A DNA stretch of 34,056 bases from Prevotellaceae bacterium UBA6858 (GTDB lineage: Bacteria > Bacteroidota > Bacteroidia > Bacteroidales > Bacteroidaceae). Below, in pieces: positions 30,032-34,056 of this stretch. The position numbers were made by a program, and so were the translations under genes. Position 1 is the stretch's first letter. Every line of letters starts with the position of its first letter. The DNA is taken from assembly GCA_002451695.1 (NCBI GenBank), contig DKDC01000036.1, positions 40,569 through 74,624 on the forward strand, read 5' to 3'. The notes under the pieces are model-generated. The model saw only the letters and a program-made list of their open reading frames with translations, made no database searches and was not told the origin of the DNA.

Positions 30032-30238
30032 CTACGCCTTGGCAAGCGTTTGGCGAATGTACCCATTAATCGTTGTTCCGGCTTGTTGGGCAAGCACGGC
30101 TATCCTGCCGTGTATTTCTGGTGTCAGACGAACATTCAAGTTGCCACTGTAGGGCTTGTGGGGTTCTGTGCCGCCAGCTTTGCAACTTTCGCGATAATCG
30201 TCAACTGCACTTTGAAATATTTGAATGGCTATTCGTCC
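30032..30238 (-). pseudogene. HicB-family antitoxin remnant (C-terminal part)
   Basis: Read on the minus strand down to the TAG at 30034-30032, the frame gives AIQIFQSAVDDYRESC, then KPYSGNLNVRLTPEIHG and RIAVLAQQAGTTINGYIRQ. This is the end of a HicB antitoxin: the last part of the partly degraded RNase H-like domain and the ribbon-helix-helix DNA-binding domain. An in-frame stop at 30241-30239 lies where the rest of the N-terminal domain should be, and no start codon or hicA toxin is present. It is therefore a truncated relic at the edge of the AT-rich island, next to tRNA-Leu. GC content is closer to the core than to the island genes. Confidence 0.75.
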
Positions 30239-30657
30239 TCATCTCCGATGTGAACAGTTACAGTTTCCCCTTCTTGAAGAGCCTTAAAGAGCTTTTCATG
30301 TTCTTTTTTCCGTTTTTCTTCTGCGCTTTCTTTTTTTGCCGCACCACCTTTACCGACATAATGGCGCTTGAACACAAAATTTATTGCGTACGTTCTATGA
30401 TTATCACGAATACCTGTCACGTACTCGGAATTCCCGAAATTAGGGAAAACCGTTTCAACTTCGGTGTATGTACTGACTAATTCCCAACCGTCCCTGCCCA
30501 TTTCGTTGAGCATAGACGTCTGGTCGCCAAAAACTATTGCACGCTGATCCCCAATTCGTATACCAACCGCTTCTACAACTTTATACTCCCAATGTTTGTT
30601 GTCGTTGCATGAAACCAACATTGCTATCACACAACCAACTAAGATTAACTTTTTCAT
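30229..30657 (-). CDS. lipoprotein with DUF4177-like domain
   Basis: A 142-aa predicted lipoprotein; the lipobox is LVSC with the cysteine at residue 17, followed by NDNK. The mature domain has the DUF4177 pattern: WEYKVVEA, a spacer, LNEMGRDGWELVSTYTE, and a closing strand FVFKRHY. The tail is charged (KKESAEEKRKKEHEKLFKAL) and likely helical. DUF4177 has no known function. It ends inside the HicB relic's upstream part. The gap of 174 bp to the ASCH gene suggests separate transcription, though no clear promoter was seen. Confidence 0.75.
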   Translation of the reverse strand: MKKLILVGCVIAMLVSCNDNKHWEYKVVEAVGIRIGDQRAIVFGDQTSMLNEMGRDGWELVSTYTEVETVFPNFGNSEYVTGIRDNHRTYAINFVFKRHYVGKGGAAKKESAEEKRKKEHEKLFKALQEGETVTVHIGDEDE

Positions 30658-30831
30658 ATCTTCTATCTATGCATTTAACGGAAGAACCCAAAATTCTTAT
30701 GGATAATTCTCTTTTATTTGCAACTAATCATACCACCGCAATTAGAAAACCATTTGTCTCACAGCCATGGTCGCAATACGTTAAGAACTATTTCTGCTGC
30801 TTATTCATAAGCCAATTTATTGGCATAGCGA

Positions 30832-31206
30832 CTATTCTATATAACAAAACGATTGCGGGGCCTGCTGAATATTATAATCTGACAACAATTTTGCTTTTTC
30901 ATATTTCCTTATGTGCCCGATTTGTATGGCATTTGCAGTTTTCCTGTTTTGAAAATACGATTTGTAAAACGTTTTGGTAATGCCTGAATGCTTTTTGGTT
31001 CTATCCCACACAACATCCACATCGTCAGATAAAATATCGTCTATTTCAAACTCTCCGACTACACGTTTTATCGGAGCCGAAGCATAAACGACAACGTATT
31101 TTACTTCGCTTCTCTTAAACAGAGACTTACGAAATTCGTACTTTTTTGTTCCCGCAAATATCTTTTCTACAAATTCAGGTTTAACCGATAATAAAACTTT
31201 CATCAC
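30832..31206 (-). CDS. ASCH-domain protein
   Basis: A 124-aa cytoplasmic protein. The whole length fits the ASCH (PUA-like) fold: MKVLLSVKPEFVEKIFAGTKKYEFRK at the start, VVVYASAPIKRVVGEFEIDDIL in the middle, and a final YNIQQAPQSFCYIE. The GxKxxExR-type motif (GTKKYEFRK) is the proposed nucleic-acid binding or catalytic feature of the family. The start overlaps the end of the PIN gene by 26 bases (or 23, using the second ATG at 31203), so it is the third gene of a coupled operon. ASCH proteins bind modified or unmodified RNA; some hydrolyse N4-acetylcytidine. Confidence 0.85.
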   Translation of the reverse strand: MMKVLLSVKPEFVEKIFAGTKKYEFRKSLFKRSEVKYVVVYASAPIKRVVGEFEIDDILSDDVDVVWDRTKKHSGITKTFYKSYFQNRKTANAIQIGHIRKYEKAKLLSDYNIQQAPQSFCYIE

Positions 31207-32683
31207 TTCTCGTTTCTTTTAGAATAATCTCAAATTGTTCTTTGGTTATTGACTTAAAGCCTCGTGGAGCATCATTCACTCCTTGCAAAACATTTAAATC
31301 GATTAATTTTTTCATATTTATTCTGTTAGGGAAAGAATAAACATATAAGAAGTTCACGACAAATGGTTTCTTAAAAGAATATCTCCACATCTTCCTTAAG
31401 GCTTGTTCTGGATAAACACTCTTTTTGCGACAATATAAAATAAAATCGTCCTCGTCTTGAAAGTCAAACTTTATTTCTACTACTTCACCGATGGTCGTAA
31501 CTACACTTTTATAATAGCCCCCAGTTCGATAAAACACCAAAATATCTCCGATATCAGGATATGGTTCCATTGCCCTTGAAACATATACCTTATTGATACA
31601 ATTACGATGTGGGAAATCTTCAATAAATTCTTCTGGTGATTCCGTATTCAAGATAGAATCAGGTAACAATTCGGTATGGTATTCTGGATATATGGGAACT
31701 ATATACGCACTCTTATCTTTTGAAATAAAAGGGAAACAGGCCTTTAAATTCTCAGCATCAATTTTTGGAGAAAAATCTCTGACATAAACCAATTCTTCCC
31801 CTTTCTTTCCCCAAAAGGCAAAGCCCCATTGCCCTAACAGTTCTATAAGTCTGCGTTGCTCTGGACGCTTATCATAAATCGTTACATATATTTCCTGAAC
31901 ACGATTCTTCAAAGCATTGTCAAATATTATTTTGACAAATCGCTCCCCGAGCCTGAAACCGTTGCTAATTACCTTAAACGTACCTATTTTTAAGCGACAT
32001 TTAGGGAGAAACATAGGATTTATATCTGAATAATTTTCATATTCATCTTCAACTTTGAGGTAAAGGAATGACAATAGCATACCATTATTAGAATTAATGG
32101 TAATGTACGCCTCTTCATCGTATTTCTTCACAAACCATTTATCAAACCCTGCATAATCCTCTTTTAAACTATCGAAGAAAGTGTCATTCAAATCAATTCT
32201 CCCAAATTTTAGCTTTTGGACATTCAAGACCTTATAGTTGACAAGTTCTGGATGCTCTGCAAAAGTTTTCTCTAAGAACGAATCTATCGTAAAAACTTTA
32301 TCTTGAATGCCAAGTTGCAGTGCTTTCTTATGAATTTTCTTATCTTCGGTTATTAAAATATCAACTCGGCCTACAAAAACCTCATTCAACAAAATGGTGT
32401 CCACTTTATCATTGTTAGTCGTATCACACAGCCCTGAGACTGCTTTAACTTCTTCTCGAACAGGTGAAGGTATCTCTACAACTTCATAGCTCTCGAGCTT
32501 GACCAAGAACAAATCAACGGTCTCTTTATTCGGATTCTTTTTTACTTCCTCTATAGTTGCGGAGTGAATACACTTAATGTACTTCCCCCTATCTAACCAA
32601 CGATAAAGAATGCCAATATCTTGAGAAACGATTTTGTTTGCTTCCCGGTGAATAATTATATTAGTGTCTAATAATGCTTTCAT
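31181..32683 (-). CDS. PIN nuclease - GNAT acetyltransferase - EVE/PUA-like fusion protein
   Basis: A 500-aa multidomain protein. Residues 1-140 are a PIN domain: MKALLDTNIIIHREA (first Asp), HSATIEEVKKNP (Glu), NNDKVDTILLNEV (Asp), VDILITEDKKIHKKA (Asp pair). Residues about 200-325 look like a GNAT N-acetyltransferase: LSFLYLKVEDE, KIGTFKVISNGFRLGERFVKIIFDNAL (acetyl-CoA loop) and LIELLGQWGFAFWGKKGEELVYVRD. Residues about 380-500 contain a PUA/EVE-like part with GDILVFYRTGGYYKSVVTTIGEVVEI. Start at 32683 is set by the DTNIIIH motif and the ATGA overlap with the upstream gene. Resembles PIN-GNAT proteins of stress or defence type; target RNA unknown. Confidence 0.8.
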   Translation of the reverse strand: MKALLDTNIIIHREANKIVSQDIGILYRWLDRGKYIKCIHSATIEEVKKNPNKETVDLFLVKLESYEVVEIPSPVREEVKAVSGLCDTTNNDKVDTILLNEVFVGRVDILITEDKKIHKKALQLGIQDKVFTIDSFLEKTFAEHPELVNYKVLNVQKLKFGRIDLNDTFFDSLKEDYAGFDKWFVKKYDEEAYITINSNNGMLLSFLYLKVEDEYENYSDINPMFLPKCRLKIGTFKVISNGFRLGERFVKIIFDNALKNRVQEIYVTIYDKRPEQRRLIELLGQWGFAFWGKKGEELVYVRDFSPKIDAENLKACFPFISKDKSAYIVPIYPEYHTELLPDSILNTESPEEFIEDFPHRNCINKVYVSRAMEPYPDIGDILVFYRTGGYYKSVVTTIGEVVEIKFDFQDEDDFILYCRKKSVYPEQALRKMWRYSFKKPFVVNFLYVYSFPNRINMKKLIDLNVLQGVNDAPRGFKSITKEQFEIILKETRSDESFIIG

Positions 32684-33696
32684 TTTTGAAACATCTTCTT
32701 TATTAAGGGGATAAAGGGATAAATACATAAAATAAGCAATATCGCCAAAGCCGCCCAATACTCCCAAGGGATTTGGCGATACCACTCAATTTGGGGATCT
32801 TTGGCAAATCTTAAAGAAGAAAACGCGAATAATAAGTTACACAAAATGTTTGCTCCTATTGCTAATGCTATTTGTTTGAAGCCTATGATTTCTTCTGTAC
32901 ACATAGTAAACATAGAATAGCTTCTTTTGCCCGAATTATTGTTATCTTTCAAAAAAATAATGTTATAACAATCTCTATTAATGTCTTTTATATCTGGGAG
33001 ATATTTTTGAAATGACCAGGACTCTAATTTCCTTATATTCTTCAGTTTTGAAGAGTCAATAAAACTAAACATAAAGCTATCAGGAACTATATGTAAGCAA
33101 AAAAAATTCTTGACCTCGCAAATATTCAGTACTTTATCCTTCTTCAGATCATATATACTTTGCGGGAGGTTGCGTGTCTCATTAATTTTGAAATCATAAA
33201 TGTAAGTGGTTTTAGCAATACCTTTTTTATTTATGGCAATAGAGTTCTTTTCTATTTTAACAAGAACTCTAAAATAGGCACTTCCTTTATATTTACTGGG
33301 CTTTTTAATTTTTAGTAATACATATTCCTTGTATGCCTTTGCTTCACATGGGAGAACAGTTATGTTGCCACGTGTTTCAAAATTCAATATACTTCCGTCT
33401 CTAGGGTCATCTCCCACGTTTTCAATGCCCCTAACAACATCATTAAAAATGAACCGTCCATTTTCTCTATTAGAAAGATTTTCTTGCAAGCATTTGAAAA
33501 AATCGCCCTTTTTGATAAATGGAGCGGCTAAATAAAATTCAATATAGTCATCTGTAAAACTATCATACGGAAATTCCAAGCCAAATTCTATATAAGATGA
33601 CGCCCGGGGAAACTCCCAAGTGCAGATGTGTAAGCGTTCAATTATTACTTTTTCTTTTGTCAATATATAATATGAATTCTCCATAACTTTACCCAT
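32680..33696 (-). CDS. membrane-anchored protein of unknown function
   Basis: A 338-aa protein, first gene of the operon with the PIN-GNAT-EVE and ASCH genes. No signal peptide. Residues 1-265 are soluble and beta-rich (SYIEFGLEFPYDSFTDDYIEFYLAAPF, YFRVLVKIEKNS, TTYIYDFKINETRNL). Two hydrophobic segments follow near the C terminus, at about 273-292 and 310-330 (WAALAILLILCIYPFIPLI), ending in KKMFQK. I recognise no family. Topology suggests a large cytosolic sensor domain with a C-terminal membrane hairpin. The stop overlaps the next start as ATGA. Start may be 33684 instead of 33696. Strongly AT-rich. Confidence 0.7.
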   Translation of the reverse strand: MGKVMENSYYILTKEKVIIERLHICTWEFPRASSYIEFGLEFPYDSFTDDYIEFYLAAPFIKKGDFFKCLQENLSNRENGRFIFNDVVRGIENVGDDPRDGSILNFETRGNITVLPCEAKAYKEYVLLKIKKPSKYKGSAYFRVLVKIEKNSIAINKKGIAKTTYIYDFKINETRNLPQSIYDLKKDKVLNICEVKNFFCLHIVPDSFMFSFIDSSKLKNIRKLESWSFQKYLPDIKDINRDCYNIIFLKDNNNSGKRSYSMFTMCTEEIIGFKQIALAIGANILCNLLFAFSSLRFAKDPQIEWYRQIPWEYWAALAILLILCIYPFIPLIKKMFQK

Positions 33697-33747
33697 TTAT
33701 TGTCTCTTTTGCCTATTAATTATCAAACATAACTTTTGTTTCCTCTG

Positions 33748-33755
33748 CAAATATA
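33748..33755 (-). promoter_or_regulatory. -7 box of the membrane/PIN/ASCH operon
   Basis: CAAATATA on the plus strand reads TATATTTG on the minus strand, 52 bases before the start at 33696. The -33 is not clear and the terminator at 33755 abuts it. Confidence 0.45.
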
Positions 33756-33796
33756 AAAAATCCTGTTTATCCATTATTCATGGATCGGGATTTTTT
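33755..33796. terminator. bidirectional hairpin terminator
   Basis: Nested stems: AAAAAATCC (33755-33763) with GGATTTTTT (33788-33796), and ATCCAT (33769-33774) with ATGGAT (33780-33785). It insulates the operon from whatever lies to the right. The rest of the gap, 33800-34009, holds no recognisable gene. Confidence 0.7.
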
Positions 33797-34009
33797 CGTA
33801 ATTAATCTCATTAATATAAACCATCTATATTTTTGTTGATTTTACATATGTTCGTCTAATCGCAAAACATAATGTATGGAAAACTATACGGAACACTTCG
33901 GGTGATGGTTTATGTAAAGAATTGCTTTGCATCAAAATAATTGACATTCGCAAACGGTGGTGCGGATTTGGGGCAGGAGGAAGTATATGCAGGTGGCGCA
34001 AAAACCACA

Positions 34010-34056
34010 TCGGACATGGGAAAAACTATGTCCGATGTAGTTTGAATTATGTCTGA
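34010..34056 (+). repeat. 21-bp periodic array, copy 6 (cut by window end)
   Basis: Units start at 34010 and 34031, with a third beginning TCTGA at 34052. The heptamers are TCGGACA and TCCGATG, and the first two units form a stem CATCGGACAT / ATGTCCGATG. The base change TCTGATG to TCCGATG is matched on the other arm (TCAGACA to TCGGACA), so pairing is kept. Confidence 0.8.

Noticed and set aside
29815..30093. Short minus-strand gene of 92 codons
   Set aside because: It overlaps tRNA-Leu and its terminator and runs in a different frame across the HicB relic; no motif.
30537..30980. Plus-strand frame with hydrophobic segments
   Set aside because: Antisense to the lipoprotein start and the ASCH C terminus, whose motifs are clear; no promoter seen.

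Overview
The window looks like a chromosomal segment of a Bacteroidales bacterium, probably gut-associated; genus not determined. Evidence: the Bacteroidetes promoter form TTG-N20-TAnnTTTG stands before several tRNA and protein genes, Shine-Dalgarno signals are weak, and the gene families are typical of the phylum (two-part sigma/DUF6249-like operon, DUF4932, CvpA next to SufB, LanC-like/glycosyltransferase pair). Core genes are visibly GC-rich, while about 21.4-23.2 kb, 26.4-28.3 kb and 29.9-34 kb are much more AT-rich and look like accessory DNA.

Layout. 0.2-4.9 kb: asd; tcdA with a LolD-like ATPase and a secreted SGNH hydrolase; a secreted EEP-family hydrolase. 5.3-9.7 kb: a carboxyltransferase (OadA/PycB-like) with a degenerate biotinyl domain; a three-gene ECF-sigma operon with two copies of a putative self-recognised promoter; a Gate-domain membrane protein. 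9.8-11.5 kb: a small exported protein and a CE2-type esterase. 12.0-18.9 kb: rimP-nusA-infB-cvpA-sufB on the minus strand. 19.4-23.2 kb: a minus-strand accessory operon (glycosyltransferase, frameshifted LanC-like gene, papain-like protein with a leader-like N terminus, two paralogous exported proteins). 24.0-26.1 kb: sufC-sufD on the plus strand. 26.1-29.9 kb: four tRNAs, a DUF4932 protein, an IS982-type remnant and mannose-1-phosphate guanylyltransferase. 29.9-33.7 kb: an AT-rich island with a HicB remnant, a DUF4177-like lipoprotein, and a tightly overlapping operon of membrane protein, PIN-GNAT-PUA/EVE-like protein and ASCH protein.

Two repeat families punctuate the window. Family 1 is an array of about four 21-bp units found at six intergenic sites (start of window, 5.17, 11.68, 19.20, 23.62 and 34.01 kb), always in the same orientation. 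Family 2 is a palindromic REP-like element (core GGGCGTATGGCATACGCCC) that follows family 1 at three of these sites, forming a composite element. Two composite copies lie beside sufB and beside sufC, the exact places where an otherwise expected rimP-nusA-infB-cvpA-sufB-sufC-sufD gene order is broken.

The most promising undescribed items are the membrane/PIN-GNAT-EVE/ASCH operon, the glycosyltransferase/LanC-like/papain operon, the 21-bp arrays, and the split suf operon with repeats at both breakpoints. Functions are inferred from motifs read by eye; no database search was run.
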